From contig NC_013173.1 in the NCBI RefSeq assembly GCF_000023225.1, positions 3,598,501 to 3,662,500 of the forward strand: DNA of 64,000 nucleotides. The letters run 5' to 3'. The notes below the pieces were generated by a model. It made no database searches. It had not been told where the DNA came from and saw only the letters and a program-made list of their open reading frames with translations. Position 1 is the first letter of the stretch; the number at the start of each line of letters is the position of its first letter. A program made the translations under genes and the position numbers. Shown in pieces: positions 36,016 through 46,332 of the stretch. Origin of the DNA: Desulfomicrobium baculatum DSM 4028. GTDB lineage: Bacteria > Desulfobacterota > Desulfovibrionia > Desulfovibrionales > Desulfomicrobiaceae.

Positions 36016-39000
36016 TTAGATGATCCAGTCGTCGTCTTCTTCGATAGGCGCGAAGCCTCGGCGCATGGTGTTCTCGCAGACCAGCCTGGGGTCCATGAAC
36101 TGCAGCAGGTAGTCCGGACCGCCTGCCTTGGAGCCCACTCCGGACATGTTGAATCCGCCGAAGGGATGGCGCTCGACCAGCGCGCCGGTGGAACCGCGGT
36201 TCAGGTACAGGTTGCCGACGTTGAACTGCTCCCGGGCTTTTTCGAGGTGTTTGGGGCTGCGCGAGAACACGGCCCCGGTCAGGGAGTAGCGCGTGGAGTT
36301 GGCCCACTCCATGGCCTGATCGAAGTTTTTGACCTTCATGACCGAAAGGACCGGACCGAAGACTTCCTCCTGGGCGATGCGGTGCTCCGGGGTGATGCCT
36401 TCGACGATGGTCAGGGGCGCGTAATAACCGCCGGCCGGGACAGGGCTTGAGTACAGGACCGTGCCCTCGCTCTTGGCGATGTCGATGTACTTGAGCACGT
36501 TCTGCTGGGCCTTGTCGTCCACCACCGGTCCCATGAAGTAGGTCGGATCCTCGGCGGGCCCGATGGCCAGCGACCTGGCGCCTTCCACCAGACGTTCGAT
36601 GAATTTGGCGTAGATGGGCTCGACCACGATGACCCGGGAGCAGGCCGAGCATTTCTGTCCCTGGAAGGCAAAGGCCGAGTGCAGGACTTCCTTGATGGCC
36701 TCGTCGAGATCCGCGTCGTCATCGATGATGATGGCGTTCTTGCCGCCAAGCTCCGCGATGACCTTTTTGATCTGCTTCTGGCCGGGATGAACCACGGAGG
36801 CTTTGCCTATGATGCGGTGGCCGACCTCCATGGATCCGGTAAAGGCGATGAGGGCCACGTCGGGGTGTTCGACCAGGTAGTCGCCCATGACCGAGCCCCG
36901 GCCCGGTACATAATTGAACACGCCTGCAGGCAGCCCGGCCTTGCGGAAGATTTCTGACAGGGTGAAGCCGATCACGGAGGACGGTCCGGCGGGTTTGTAA
37001 AGCACGGGGTTGCCGGCGACGATGGCTGCCGAGCTCATGCCGCAGCTGATGGCCAGGGGGAAGTTCCAGGGGGCGATGACGGCGGCGATGCCTTTGGGCT
37101 GGTATATGAGCTGGCTCATTTCGCCCGGGGCGCGGCCCATGCGCTGGGGCTTGCCGAAGCGGATCATCTCGCGAGCATAGTATTCCATGAAATCAATGGC
37201 TTCGGCCACATCCGCCTGGGCCTGGTCGAACTGCTTGCCCACTTCGAGCGTCTGCCAGGCGGAGAGGGTGAAGATTTCCTTGCGCGCGATCTCGGCGGCT
37301 TTCAGCAGATATCCGGCCCGTTCCTCCGGGGATAGCGCTTTCCAGGCCGGGGCCGCTTTCTTGGCTGCCTCGATGGCCAGATCGATTTCCTTGGTGGAAG
37401 CCTGGCAGATGGTGCCGATGATTTCGCTCGGATTGGCCGGGTTGACCGACTGCAGCGTGTCGGCCGTGCGTACTTCCTGACCGCCGATGACGAGCGGGTA
37501 TTCCTTGCCAAGCTGCGCGCGCACTGCGGCGACGGCATCCATGAAAGCCTGGCGCACGGATTCCTGGGTGAAATCGGCAAAGGGTTCGTTCTCGAAGCGG
37601 GCCAGGCCCGCGACCTCGGCCTCGGCCTTGGGCTTACGCTGGGCTTTTTCCCGCTCGACGGTCACTGCCGGGTTTTCCATCAGCCGTTCCACCTCGGCCT
37701 CTTCGGCAAAGGATTGGCGCAAAAAGGACTCGTTGGCCGTGTTTTCAAGCAGGCGCCGGACCAGATAGGCCATGCCGGGCAGCAGATCGCCGTACGGGGC
37801 GTAGAGGCGCACGCGTTTGGCCACTTTGAGCAGGCCTTTGCGCACGGGTTCGGCCATGCCGTAGAGGACCTGGAACTCGTAGCGCTCATCGGGCACGTTC
37901 AAGGCCTTGGCCGTCTCCATGACCGCGGCGATGGTGCGGATGTTGTGCGAGGCGCAACCGAAGTGGCAGATGTCGTGGTTCTCCAGGATCATCTTTGCCT
38001 GGCGCTCATAGGCCGCGTCGCTCTCGGCTTTGATGGTCCAGACCGGAATGTCCCAGCCGTTCTGCTTGGCAATGACGGTCTCGGAATCCCAGTACGCGCC
38101 CTTGACCAGCCGGACGGAGATGGGAAGTTTTTCAGCTCTGGCCCAGGCCAAGAGGTCGGCCAGGTCCTGGTCCGTATCCTTCAGATAGGCCTGCAACACG
38201 ATGCCCAGATGCGGGTAATCGCGGAATTCCTCGCTTGAGCGCAGGCGGCGGTATACTTCCAGGGTGATGTCTTTGAATTTGTACTGCTCCATGTCGATGC
38301 GCATGAAGCCGTTCATTTCCTTGACCTTGCGCAGGATGGCGGCCAGGCGTTTCTCGATGCCCTGGACCGAGCCCTCGAAGTCCTTGGGCGATGCCTGGGA
38401 AAAAAGAGCCGTGGGTTTGACGGAAATGTTGACCTTGGGCGCATGGCCCCAGTCCAGGTCCTTGCCGCCGAGGCCGGCCCAGGAGGCGTGTTCCTTTTTC
38501 AGCGCGTCAAGCAGCTCCATGTATTCCTTGAGGTAGGCCTCGGACTCGATCTCGCTGACCGATGCCTCGCCAAGGATGTCCACGGTGAAGGCGAACCCGT
38601 CCTTGCGGATTTTTTTGAGGTTCTTCATGGCGTCAGGGGTGTTTTCGCCGATGATGAACTGCTTGGCCATGCCCTCGATGTTGGAGCGGATGGCCTTGGC
38701 CACGAGTCCGGCGGCCAGCTTGCCGCCAAGGCCGGTGCCCATGACGCCGGCACCCATCTTGAGAACCTTGGGCACATCCTGGTCGTCACCGGCGAAGTAT
38801 TCGTCAATGTGCCGGGTCAGGGAGTCGGAAGTGTTCAGGTAGGGCAGGACATCCACAAATCGGAACAGTTGAATCTTGAAATTCTCGTTCTTCATGGACC
38901 AGTCCATGACCTTGCCTGTCCACCAGCCCTTGTTGAAAATGGAGGGGGCTTCGCCGGAGATGCTGGCAAAAAATTCTTTGCCGCGATCGCTGATCTTTTT

Positions 39001-39021
39001 GTCCAACACCAAACTGTCCAT
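36016..39021 (-). CDS. putA: bifunctional proline dehydrogenase/glutamate semialdehyde dehydrogenase
   Basis: Oxidises proline to glutamate in two channelled steps. The 1001 residues lack the N-terminal ribbon-helix-helix repressor domain of E. coli PutA. A helical arm (1-125) is followed by the FAD-dependent PRODH barrel (about 130-430; VKGAYWDSETVIAKQNGW and a YAPYGDLLPGMAYLVRRLLE helix). The NAD-dependent aldehyde dehydrogenase (about 500-980) has FTGSMEVG and the catalytic Cys in FAFQGQKCSACSR. Electrons from FADH2 probably enter the quinone pool. It lies 27 bases downstream of the lrp-like gene, so control is through that regulator rather than by PutA itself. Confidence 0.95.
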   Translation of the reverse strand: MDSLVLDKKISDRGKEFFASISGEAPSIFNKGWWTGKVMDWSMKNENFKIQLFRFVDVLPYLNTSDSLTRHIDEYFAGDDQDVPKVLKMGAGVMGTGLGGKLAAGLVAKAIRSNIEGMAKQFIIGENTPDAMKNLKKIRKDGFAFTVDILGEASVSEIESEAYLKEYMELLDALKKEHASWAGLGGKDLDWGHAPKVNISVKPTALFSQASPKDFEGSVQGIEKRLAAILRKVKEMNGFMRIDMEQYKFKDITLEVYRRLRSSEEFRDYPHLGIVLQAYLKDTDQDLADLLAWARAEKLPISVRLVKGAYWDSETVIAKQNGWDIPVWTIKAESDAAYERQAKMILENHDICHFGCASHNIRTIAAVMETAKALNVPDERYEFQVLYGMAEPVRKGLLKVAKRVRLYAPYGDLLPGMAYLVRRLLENTANESFLRQSFAEEAEVERLMENPAVTVEREKAQRKPKAEAEVAGLARFENEPFADFTQESVRQAFMDAVAAVRAQLGKEYPLVIGGQEVRTADTLQSVNPANPSEIIGTICQASTKEIDLAIEAAKKAAPAWKALSPEERAGYLLKAAEIARKEIFTLSAWQTLEVGKQFDQAQADVAEAIDFMEYYAREMIRFGKPQRMGRAPGEMSQLIYQPKGIAAVIAPWNFPLAISCGMSSAAIVAGNPVLYKPAGPSSVIGFTLSEIFRKAGLPAGVFNYVPGRGSVMGDYLVEHPDVALIAFTGSMEVGHRIIGKASVVHPGQKQIKKVIAELGGKNAIIIDDDADLDEAIKEVLHSAFAFQGQKCSACSRVIVVEPIYAKFIERLVEGARSLAIGPAEDPTYFMGPVVDDKAQQNVLKYIDIAKSEGTVLYSSPVPAGGYYAPLTIVEGITPEHRIAQEEVFGPVLSVMKVKNFDQAMEWANSTRYSLTGAVFSRSPKHLEKAREQFNVGNLYLNRGSTGALVERHPFGGFNMSGVGSKAGGPDYLLQFMDPRLVCENTMRRGFAPIEEDDDWII

Positions 39022-39048
39022 TTTTGACTCCTGGATTTTAGAACCTGT

Positions 39049-39534
39049 TTATTTTGCTGATTTTCTTGGGTTTTTGCACGCGATGAACTGCAGGGACAGG
39101 GCCTGGGTTTCTTTTAGGGTGTCGAGCACCAGAGTGGTCCGGCTGTCTCGGACTCCGGGTATTTCACCGAATTGCTTCATGAGCAGGGCCAGGGTTTCCG
39201 TGCTGCTGACCCGGGCCTTGACCAGATAGTTGTATTCGCCGGCGGTCCAGTGCACTTCCTGCACCTCGTCGATTTCGGCCAACTTCCTGCCTATCTCGGA
39301 ACTTCCGACCGAGTCGGCGGTCTTGATCTGGATGAAGGTGGACAGGGAAATCCCCAAGGCCTTGGGGTTCAGTCGGACCTCGTATTTATCGATGACGCCC
39401 TTCTGTTCGAGCTTTTTCACCCGCTCCAGCACGCCGGATGGAGCCATGCCGATCTGGCGGGCCAGTTCTGCGTTGGTGATCTTTCCATTTTCTTGAAGGA
39501 TGTTCAGGATCTCGATATCTGTGCTGTCTAACAT
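39049..39534 (-). CDS. Lrp/AsnC-family regulator, probably controlling putA
   Basis: A 161-residue feast/famine regulator. The N-terminal helix-turn-helix starts LDSTDIEILNILQENGKITN and has the recognition part LARQIGMAPSGVLERVKKLEQKG. The C-terminal RAM domain (about 70-150) contains VQEVHWTAGEYNYLVKARV, the loop region where amino acid effectors bind. Being first in a unit with putA suggests a proline-responsive activator like PutR or BldR-type regulators. Nested inverted repeats lie upstream. Confidence 0.92.
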   Translation of the reverse strand: MLDSTDIEILNILQENGKITNAELARQIGMAPSGVLERVKKLEQKGVIDKYEVRLNPKALGISLSTFIQIKTADSVGSSEIGRKLAEIDEVQEVHWTAGEYNYLVKARVSSTETLALLMKQFGEIPGVRDSRTTLVLDTLKETQALSLQFIACKNPRKSAK

Positions 39535-39563
39535 TGCTGATTGCCTCTTGGTTTGGGAATATA

Positions 39564-39610
39564 ATTCTTGATAAGATCTTCGTCAATGAAGATTGCCATA
39601 ATTGAAGAAT
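39564..39610 (-). promoter_or_regulatory. candidate Lrp operator upstream of the lrp-putA unit
   Basis: Two concentric inverted repeats centred near 39585-39587, 30-75 bases upstream of the regulator ATG. Arms are ATTCTT/AAGAAT and ATCTTC/GAAGAT. The multimeric spacing suits an Lrp octamer or dimers. Confidence 0.45.
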
Positions 39611-39885
39611 CGGGTGCCTCTCATTGCTCCAGACGTCTCTGGCCTGAAAGGAGTGATGATGGGCGCGTGATCATTCTTGAATAATATTCGCAAATAACAT
39701 CAAAGAAAAGAATAAAAATTGAAAAACACTAAAATTCAGATCGAGATCGCAAATTTTTGGCGGAAAAATGCGTATCACGTATTTGCGATGCGCGGCAGGG
39801 GTCGAGCGGCGGGAGTCAGACGGGCCGTGGATTTTCTGTAATTTGGGGGTGATGGATGGTCCCGAATGTTGGGTATAACCAGTGT

Positions 39886-39914
39886 TTGACCTTAGAGTGT
39901 ACTGTGTTTAATGT
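39886..39914 (+). promoter_or_regulatory. candidate carB promoter
   Basis: TTGACC (39886-39891), 17 bases, TAATGT (39909-39914), giving a leader of about 85 bases. TATAAC at 39983-39988 is a weaker alternative that would give an almost leaderless mRNA. Confidence 0.3.
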
Positions 39915-40002
39915 ACCCGGGCCTCATTAGTGTGGGCAAGACGGCTGCCAAGCCGCCTGCACTCCTGACGCGCTTCCCAACATATAACCCACCCATTTAT
40001 CC

Positions 40003-43000
40003 ATGCCCAAGAGAACAGATCTCAAAAAAATAATGCTTATCGGCTCTGGTCCCATCGTCATCGGACAGGCTTGCGAGTTCGATTATTCCGGGACCCAGGC
40101 CTTGAAAGCCCTCAAGGAAGAGGGCTACGAGGTCATTCTGGTCAACTCCAACCCGGCGACGATCATGACCGATCCGAACCTGGCCGACCGGACCTATATC
40201 GAGCCCATCGAGCCCGAGACCGTGGCCCGCATCATTGAAAAGGAACGCCCCTGCGCCCTTCTTCCGACCCTTGGCGGCCAGACCGGCCTGAACACGGCCG
40301 TGGCCGTGGCCGAGAACGGGGTCCTGGAGAAGTACGGCGTGGAGCTGATCGGCGCATCCCTGCCGAGCATCAAAAAGGCCGAGAGCCGCCAGCTTTTCCG
40401 CAAGGCCATGGAAAACATCGGCCTCAAGGTTCCTAAAAGCGGCATCGCCCGCACCCAGGACGACGTCCGCGAGTGGGGCGAGAAACTCAAATTTCCCATC
40501 ATTGTCCGCCCGGCGTACACCCTTGGCGGCACCGGCGGCGGCGTCGCCTACAACAAGGAAGACCTGGAGCGCATCGCCCAGCAGGGCTTGGCCGCCAGTC
40601 TGACCTCCGAGGTCATGCTGGAGGAGTCGCTTTTGGGCTGGAAGGAGTATGAGCTCGAAGTCGTGCGCGACAAGAAGGACAACTGCGTCATCATCTGCTC
40701 CATCGAAAATCTGGACCCCATGGGCGTGCACACCGGCGACTCCGTGACCGTGGCTCCGGCCCAGACCCTGACCGACGACGAGTACCAGAAGATGCGCGAT
40801 GCCTCCCTGGCCATCATGCGCGAGATCGGCGTGGAGACCGGCGGCTCCAACGTGCAGTTCGCCCACAATCCGGCCAACGGCGACATGATGATCATCGAGA
40901 TGAACCCGCGCGTGTCGCGCTCCTCGGCCCTGGCCTCCAAGGCCACGGGTTTCCCTATTGCCAAGATCGCGGCCAAGCTGGCCGTGGGTTACACCCTGGA
41001 CGAACTGCAGAACGACATCACCCGCGAGACCATGGCCGCCTTCGAGCCGACCATCGACTACGTGGTCATCAAGATTCCGCGTTTCACCTTCGAGAAATTT
41101 CCCGGTGCCGAAGACTTTCTGACCACGGCCATGAAGAGCGTGGGCGAGACCATGGCCATCGGGCGGACCTTCAAGGAAGCATTGCAGAAGGGCCTGCGCT
41201 CGCTGGAGACCGGCTATCCCGGTTTGGGCAAAACCTTCGACGGGCAACTGCCCGACATCGAGGACACTCTGGCCGGGCTGCGCAAGCCCAATTCCCGTCG
41301 CCTCTATCAGCTGCGCGACGCATTGTTGTCCGGAATCTCCGAGGAAGAGATATTCGAGGCTTCGGCCATCGATCCCTGGTTCATCCGCCAGTTCAAGGAT
41401 ATCGTCGATTTTGAGGCCGTGCTCAAGAACGTCGGCCTGCAGGGCAACCTGTCCGTGGACAACCCGGATTTCGTGACCGTCCTGCGCGAGGCCAAGGCCA
41501 TGGGCTTTTCGGACCGGCAGCTGGCCACGATCTGGAAGCGCGGCGAGCGCGACATCCGTTCCATGCGCAAGGAGGCGGGCATCATCCCGTCCTACAAGCT
41601 GGTCGACACCTGCGCGGCCGAGTTCGAGGCCTACACCCCCTATTATTACTCGACCTACGAGACGGAAAACGAGGCCCGGGTCTCGGACAAGCGCAAGGTG
41701 GTCATCCTTGGCGGCGGTCCCAACCGCATCGGACAGGGCATCGAGTTCGACTATTGCTGCGTGCATGCCTCCTACGCCCTGCGCGAAATGGGCATCGAAT
41801 CCATCATGGTCAACTCCAACCCCGAGACCGTCTCCACCGACTACGACACCTCGGACCGCCTCTATTTCGAGCCCCTGACCCGCGAGGACGTGCTGGCCAT
41901 CATCGAGCAGGAAAAGCCCGAGGGCGTCATCGTCCAGTTCGGCGGGCAGACTCCGCTCAATCTGGCCGTGCCCCTTCTGCGCGAAGGCGTGCCGATCCTC
42001 GGCACCTCGCCGGACTCCATCGATCGCGCCGAAGACCGCGAGCGTTTCCAGGCCCTCCTGAAAAAGCTCGACCTGCTGCAGCCCAACAATGGCACGTCCA
42101 TGAGCATCGAAGAGGCCGTGATCGTGGCCGCGCGCATCGGGTACCCGGTGGTGGTGCGGCCCTCCTACGTGCTGGGCGGCCGGGCCATGGACATCGTCTA
42201 TGATGAAAAGGACCTGCGCACCTATTTTGAGAAGCACGTCACCGTGGTCCCGGACCACCCCATCCTCATCGACAAGTTCCTGGAGAACGCCATCGAGATC
42301 GACGTTGACGCAGTGAGCGACGGCGAAGACACCTATGTGGCCGGGATCATGGAGCACATCGAGGAGGCGGGCATCCACTCCGGAGACTCCGCCTGCGTGT
42401 TGCCCCCGCACACCCTGGGCAAGATGTGGGTCCAGGAGATCGAGCGCCAGACCAAGGCCCTGGCCAGTGAGCTCGGCGTGGTCGGCCTCATGAACATCCA
42501 GTTCGCCCTCAAAGATGAGCAGATTTACATTCTTGAAGTGAACCCCCGCGCCTCGCGCACCTCGCCCTTTGTCTCCAAGGCCACGGGCGTGCCCCTGGCC
42601 AAGCTGGCCACGCGGGTCATGATGGGCGAGAAACTCGCGGATTTGAAACCCTGGGATATGCGCAAGGGCGGGTATTATGCGGTCAAGGAGGCGGTGCTGC
42701 CCTTCAACCGCTTCCCCGGCGTGGACGCGCTGCTCGGGCCGGAAATGCGCTCCACCGGCGAAGTCATGGGTATCGACCCGTCTTTCGGCCTGGCCTTCAT
42801 GAAGGCCCAGCTTGCCGCCGGACAGTTTCTGCCCGCTTCCGGGTGCGTGTTCATCTCCGTCAACGACCACGACAAGAGCGGGATCATCGTTCCGGCCAAG
42901 ACCTTTCAGAAGCTTGGCTTCACCATCATGTCCACCCGAGGCACGGCCGCATTTCTGGCCGGCCACGGAGTCGACTGCCAGGTGGTCAACAAGGTCTACG

Positions 43001-43251
43001 AAGGACGCCCCAACGTTATCGATCATATCAAGAACGGGGACATTCAGCTGGTCATCAATACGTCTTCAGGCAAGCGCACCAAGGAGGACTCCTCGGAGCT
43101 CAGACGGACCACGGTCATGTACGGCCTGCCCTACACGACCAATCTGGCCGCGGCCAAGGCTCTGGCCATGGCCATCAAGGAGCGCAGCACCTCCGGGCTC
43201 GATGTGAAATGCCTGCAGGAATATTACAAGGAATCTGGCCGGGATTTCTAA
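40003..43251 (+). CDS. carB: carbamoyl-phosphate synthase large subunit
   Basis: Makes carbamoyl phosphate from bicarbonate, ammonia (delivered by CarA) and two ATP, for pyrimidines and arginine. The 1082 residues hold two homologous ATP-grasp halves: the first begins [20 protein letters not shown], the second [20 protein letters not shown] (about residue 566). A C-terminal MGS-like allosteric domain follows (about 940-1075). No Shine-Dalgarno precedes the ATG (CACCCATTTATCC), which is unusual here. carA is not in the window. purF follows after about 100 bases. Confidence 0.97.
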   Translation: MPKRTDLKKIMLIGSGPIVIGQACEFDYSGTQALKALKEEGYEVILVNSNPATIMTDPNLADRTYIEPIEPETVARIIEKERPCALLPTLGGQTGLNTAVAVAENGVLEKYGVELIGASLPSIKKAESRQLFRKAMENIGLKVPKSGIARTQDDVREWGEKLKFPIIVRPAYTLGGTGGGVAYNKEDLERIAQQGLAASLTSEVMLEESLLGWKEYELEVVRDKKDNCVIICSIENLDPMGVHTGDSVTVAPAQTLTDDEYQKMRDASLAIMREIGVETGGSNVQFAHNPANGDMMIIEMNPRVSRSSALASKATGFPIAKIAAKLAVGYTLDELQNDITRETMAAFEPTIDYVVIKIPRFTFEKFPGAEDFLTTAMKSVGETMAIGRTFKEALQKGLRSLETGYPGLGKTFDGQLPDIEDTLAGLRKPNSRRLYQLRDALLSGISEEEIFEASAIDPWFIRQFKDIVDFEAVLKNVGLQGNLSVDNPDFVTVLREAKAMGFSDRQLATIWKRGERDIRSMRKEAGIIPSYKLVDTCAAEFEAYTPYYYSTYETENEARVSDKRKVVILGGGPNRIGQGIEFDYCCVHASYALREMGIESIMVNSNPETVSTDYDTSDRLYFEPLTREDVLAIIEQEKPEGVIVQFGGQTPLNLAVPLLREGVPILGTSPDSIDRAEDRERFQALLKKLDLLQPNNGTSMSIEEAVIVAARIGYPVVVRPSYVLGGRAMDIVYDEKDLRTYFEKHVTVVPDHPILIDKFLENAIEIDVDAVSDGEDTYVAGIMEHIEEAGIHSGDSACVLPPHTLGKMWVQEIERQTKALASELGVVGLMNIQFALKDEQIYILEVNPRASRTSPFVSKATGVPLAKLATRVMMGEKLADLKPWDMRKGGYYAVKEAVLPFNRFPGVDALLGPEMRSTGEVMGIDPSFGLAFMKAQLAAGQFLPASGCVFISVNDHDKSGIIVPAKTFQKLGFTIMSTRGTAAFLAGHGVDCQVVNKVYEGRPNVIDHIKNGDIQLVINTSSGKRTKEDSSELRRTTVMYGLPYTTNLAAAKALAMAIKERSTSGLDVKCLQEYYKESGRDF

Positions 43252-43354
43252 CCTCCGGACACCGGAGATCAGGGATTTTGGTGCAAAGCTCAGGGCCATT
43301 CGCGGCCCTGGGCTTTTGCGCATTCAAGAACACCTACACGGAACGTGAACCAAT

Positions 43355-44746
43355 ATGAAAAAGGAAGCTTGCGGATTATTTGGAATTTATGGGCACCCGG
43401 AAGCGGCGCGCATGACCTATTTCGGTCTTTACGCCCTCCAGCATCGCGGGCAGGAGAGCGCCGGCATCATCACCTGGGACGGCCAGACCATTCGCGAACA
43501 GCGCGGCATGGGGCTGGTGGCCGACGTGTTCGAGGAGCGCCATTTGGGGCATCAGCTCAAGGGCAGCGTGGCCATGGGTCACATCCGCTACTCCACCACC
43601 GGAGCCTCGCTGATCCGCAACGCCCAGCCCTTCAAGGTCACCTACAAGGGCATGAACCTGGCCCTGGCCCACAACGGCAACCTGGTCAACACCATCAGCC
43701 TGCGCGAAGAGCTGGAAAATCAGGGCACCATCTTCCAGACCACCATGGACAGCGAAGTCATCATGCATCTGGTGGCCAAGTACATGAACGGCGGCACCCC
43801 CGAGGAGGCCATCGCCAAAGCCTGCAGCCGCATTCAGGGCTCCTACAGCCTGCTCTTCATGGTCAATCAGAAGCTCATCGCCGTGCGCGACCCGTGGGGT
43901 TTTCGGCCCCTGTCCCTCGGCCGGGTCGGGGACGCCTACGTGCTGGCCTCCGAGACCTGTGCCTTCGATCTGCTGGAGGCCGAATACCTGCGCTGCCTGG
44001 ACCCGGGCGAGATGCTGGTCATCGAAGACGGGCGGATGATGTCGCACCGCTTCATGGAGCCCGCCGAAAAACAGAGCTCCTGCATTTTTGAGCTCATCTA
44101 TTTCGCCCGTCCCGATTCCCTGGTCTTTGACCAGGAAGTCTACAACGCGCGCAAGAGCATGGGCAAGATCCTGGCCCAGGAATGCCCGTGCGACGCCGAT
44201 TTCGTCATGCCCTTTCCCGATTCGGGCGTGTACGCGGCCGTGGGCTACGCCCAGGAGTCGGGCCTGCCGTTCGAGGCCTGCATGATCCGCAACCACTACG
44301 TGGGCCGGACCTTCATCCAGCCGACCCAGGGCATGCGGGACTTTTCCGTGCGCGTGAAGCTCAACCCGGTCAAGTCCATGATCAAGGGCAAGCGCGTGGT
44401 CATCGTCGAGGACTCCATCGTGCGCGGTACGACCATCCGCACCCGCGTCAAGCAGCTGCGCGAACTGGGTGCCAAGGAGATTCACATGCGCGTGAGCTGT
44501 CCGCCCATCCGCTACCCCTGTTACTACGGCATCGACTTTTCCTCCAAGGGCGAGCTCATCGCGGCCAACCATTCCGTGGCCGACATCGGGCGCTACCTGG
44601 GCCTGGACAGTCTGCACTACATCACCATCGGCGGTCTTCTGAAGGCCGTGCGCGGGCCCGAGAACTTCTGCCTGGCCTGCTTCAACGGGGCCTACCCCGT
44701 GCTGCCCGACGAAGGGGTGGGCAAGCTGTCCCTGGAGTGCTGCTAG
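43355..44746 (+). CDS. purF: amidophosphoribosyltransferase
   Basis: Commits PRPP and glutamine to purine synthesis. The 463 residues start MKKEACGLFGIYGH: Cys6 should be the amidotransferase nucleophile after removal of a short propeptide. HRGQESAGI and the glutaminase domain are followed by the PRPP-binding loop VVIVEDSIVRGTTIRTRV (about residues 350-367). Cys residues near the C-terminus (ENFCLACFNG and LECC) suit the [4Fe-4S]-containing B. subtilis-type enzyme. kdsD starts immediately after the stop. Confidence 0.96.
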   Translation: MKKEACGLFGIYGHPEAARMTYFGLYALQHRGQESAGIITWDGQTIREQRGMGLVADVFEERHLGHQLKGSVAMGHIRYSTTGASLIRNAQPFKVTYKGMNLALAHNGNLVNTISLREELENQGTIFQTTMDSEVIMHLVAKYMNGGTPEEAIAKACSRIQGSYSLLFMVNQKLIAVRDPWGFRPLSLGRVGDAYVLASETCAFDLLEAEYLRCLDPGEMLVIEDGRMMSHRFMEPAEKQSSCIFELIYFARPDSLVFDQEVYNARKSMGKILAQECPCDADFVMPFPDSGVYAAVGYAQESGLPFEACMIRNHYVGRTFIQPTQGMRDFSVRVKLNPVKSMIKGKRVVIVEDSIVRGTTIRTRVKQLRELGAKEIHMRVSCPPIRYPCYYGIDFSSKGELIAANHSVADIGRYLGLDSLHYITIGGLLKAVRGPENFCLACFNGAYPVLPDEGVGKLSLECC

Positions 44747-45742
44747 ATGACGGTGGCCGATTCGCAGACAGACTGGCTGGCCAAGGCCCGCGAGGTGCTC
44801 GACATCGAGGCCCAGGGCCTCGCCGCCGTTCGTGACCGCTTGGGCGACTCTTTTGTGCGCGCCCTTGAGGTCATGGCCGGATGCTCGGGCCGGGTGGTGA
44901 TCACGGGTCTGGGCAAGTCCGGCCTGGTCGGGCGCAAGATCGCGGCGACGCTCAGCAGCACGGGCACTCCGTCCTTTTTCCTGCATCCGGTGGAAGGAGC
45001 CCACGGCGACCTGGGCATGATCCGCCACGAAGACGTCATCGTGGCCATCTCCAATTCCGGCGAGACCGACGAACTCAACAACATCCTGCCCAGCCTGAAG
45101 AGCCTGGCCGGGCATGTCATCTCCTTGACAGGCGGAATCCATTCGACCATGGCCCGGCTTTCCGACGTGGTCATCGACACGTCCGTGCCTTGCGAGGCCT
45201 GCCCGCACGGGCTCGCCCCCACGGCCAGCACTACGGCCACCCTGGCCGTGGGAGACGCCCTGGCGGTCTGCCTCATTGATTGGAAATCCTTTGCCCTGGA
45301 TGATTTTCGCCGGTTCCACCCCGGAGGCGCCCTGGGTCAGCGTCTGACCAAGAGGGTCGAAGAGCTGATGCGCTTCTCCCCTCTGCCCGTGGTGCCCAGC
45401 GGGGCATCTCTGGGACAGGCCCTGGATGTGCTCAACGCCGGGGGCCTGGGCTGCGTGTGCGTGGTGGACGGCGGAGGGCATCTGCTGGGCCTTTTGACCG
45501 ACGGCGATGTGCGCCGCCTCGTCTGCGCGGGTCGGCTGGCCCTGGACGCCGTGGTGGACTCCGTCATGACCGCCTCCCCTCTGCACGCCACTCCCGGGCA
45601 AAAAGCCGCCGAAGTCCTTGACATCATGGAGTCCAGGGCCATCACGGTGCTGCCCGTGGTCGCTCCGGACCAGACCTTGGCAGGCATGGTGCATATGCAC
45701 GACGTGCTGGGTCAGGGCCGGGTCAAGTTTTCACGTTCCTGA
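44747..45742 (+). CDS. kdsD: arabinose-5-phosphate isomerase (KdsD/KpsF type)
   Basis: Interconverts ribulose-5-phosphate and arabinose-5-phosphate, the first step to Kdo for lipopolysaccharide. The 331 residues comprise a SIS domain (about 40-175; VITGLGKSGLVGRKIAATLS and HGDLGMI) and two CBS domains (about 210-260 and 270-325). FHPGGALGQRL links them, as in KdsD. The ATG follows the purF stop without a gap. Confidence 0.94.
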   Translation: MTVADSQTDWLAKAREVLDIEAQGLAAVRDRLGDSFVRALEVMAGCSGRVVITGLGKSGLVGRKIAATLSSTGTPSFFLHPVEGAHGDLGMIRHEDVIVAISNSGETDELNNILPSLKSLAGHVISLTGGIHSTMARLSDVVIDTSVPCEACPHGLAPTASTTATLAVGDALAVCLIDWKSFALDDFRRFHPGGALGQRLTKRVEELMRFSPLPVVPSGASLGQALDVLNAGGLGCVCVVDGGGHLLGLLTDGDVRRLVCAGRLALDAVVDSVMTASPLHATPGQKAAEVLDIMESRAITVLPVVAPDQTLAGMVHMHDVLGQGRVKFSRS

Positions 45743-45786
45743 AAAAGCGGACGCTTCTTTTCAAACACATTTTTTCCCAAATAAAT

Positions 45787-46332
45787 ATGAACGATACATC
45801 CATTATTCACCCAGATGTCTGCAGTCGCTGCGCTGTCAGAGGCCGGACGTGCTGCTCGGTCGTAAGCGGAGACGAGGAATTTTGTTTTCCCATCTCCATC
45901 CCTGAAATGAACGCCATTCGCAGCGCCGGTCAGGGTGGGGACGATTCCTTTGTACTGGTCGCCAACACCCCCGGTTTTGTTGAACAGCTTGGTTTTCTGA
46001 TGCCGGAGCGCGACATAGAGGCCGCATTTCCCAGGCAGGGCTCTCATTGGCGACTGGCTACAACCGCCCAGGGCGAATGCACTTTTCTGGGGCGCGAGGG
46101 ATGTCTTCTGGATCGGAGCGTGCGACCGATCTACTGCCGGCTTTTTCCGCTTTGGCAATTTCAGGGGCAGCTGACCTGGTTCACCGCCGCCGAATGCCTG
46201 GCCAATGAAGAATGCGGCTCTCTTGCAGCCATGATCGAGGCCATGAACACAAGCCGGACGGAGGTCAGGGGTCTTTTTAGCGAAATGTGCTCGAAGCTGG
46301 GACTTGAACCGGACGCAAAGGTGAAATCATGA
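45787..46332 (+). CDS. YkgJ-family cysteine cluster protein
   Basis: A 181-residue protein with a putative zinc- or iron-chelating domain of the YkgJ/UPF0153 type. The Cys pattern CSRCAVRGRTCC (12-23) plus FCFPIS, GECTFLGREGCLLDRSVRPIYCRLFP and CLANEECG is diagnostic. RPIYCRLFPLW matches the family's RPxxCRxFP core. The metal and role are not established. It overlaps PBP1A by 4 bases, suggesting coupled expression. Confidence 0.85.
   Translation: MNDTSIIHPDVCSRCAVRGRTCCSVVSGDEEFCFPISIPEMNAIRSAGQGGDDSFVLVANTPGFVEQLGFLMPERDIEAAFPRQGSHWRLATTAQGECTFLGREGCLLDRSVRPIYCRLFPLWQFQGQLTWFTAAECLANEECGSLAAMIEAMNTSRTEVRGLFSEMCSKLGLEPDAKVKS

Larger units (their letters stand above)
39535..40002. other. divergent lrp-putA/carB regulatory region
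   Basis: A 468-base non-coding region. Its left part holds nested inverted repeats expected for Lrp binding: ATTCTT (39564-39569) with AAGAAT (39605-39610), enclosing ATCTTC-GTCAAT-GAAGAT (39576-39593). Another ATTCTTGAATAATATTC-like stretch lies near 39673. The right part has a candidate carB promoter and a small hairpin, CGGCT-GCCA-AGCCG (39942-39955). No gene is seen. Confidence 0.45.

Noticed and set aside
39997-43026. A 1009-codon open frame antisense to carB
   Set aside because: It mirrors carB exactly and reads as His/Gly/Ala/Val-rich sequence with no family motif; high-GC codon bias opens such frames.
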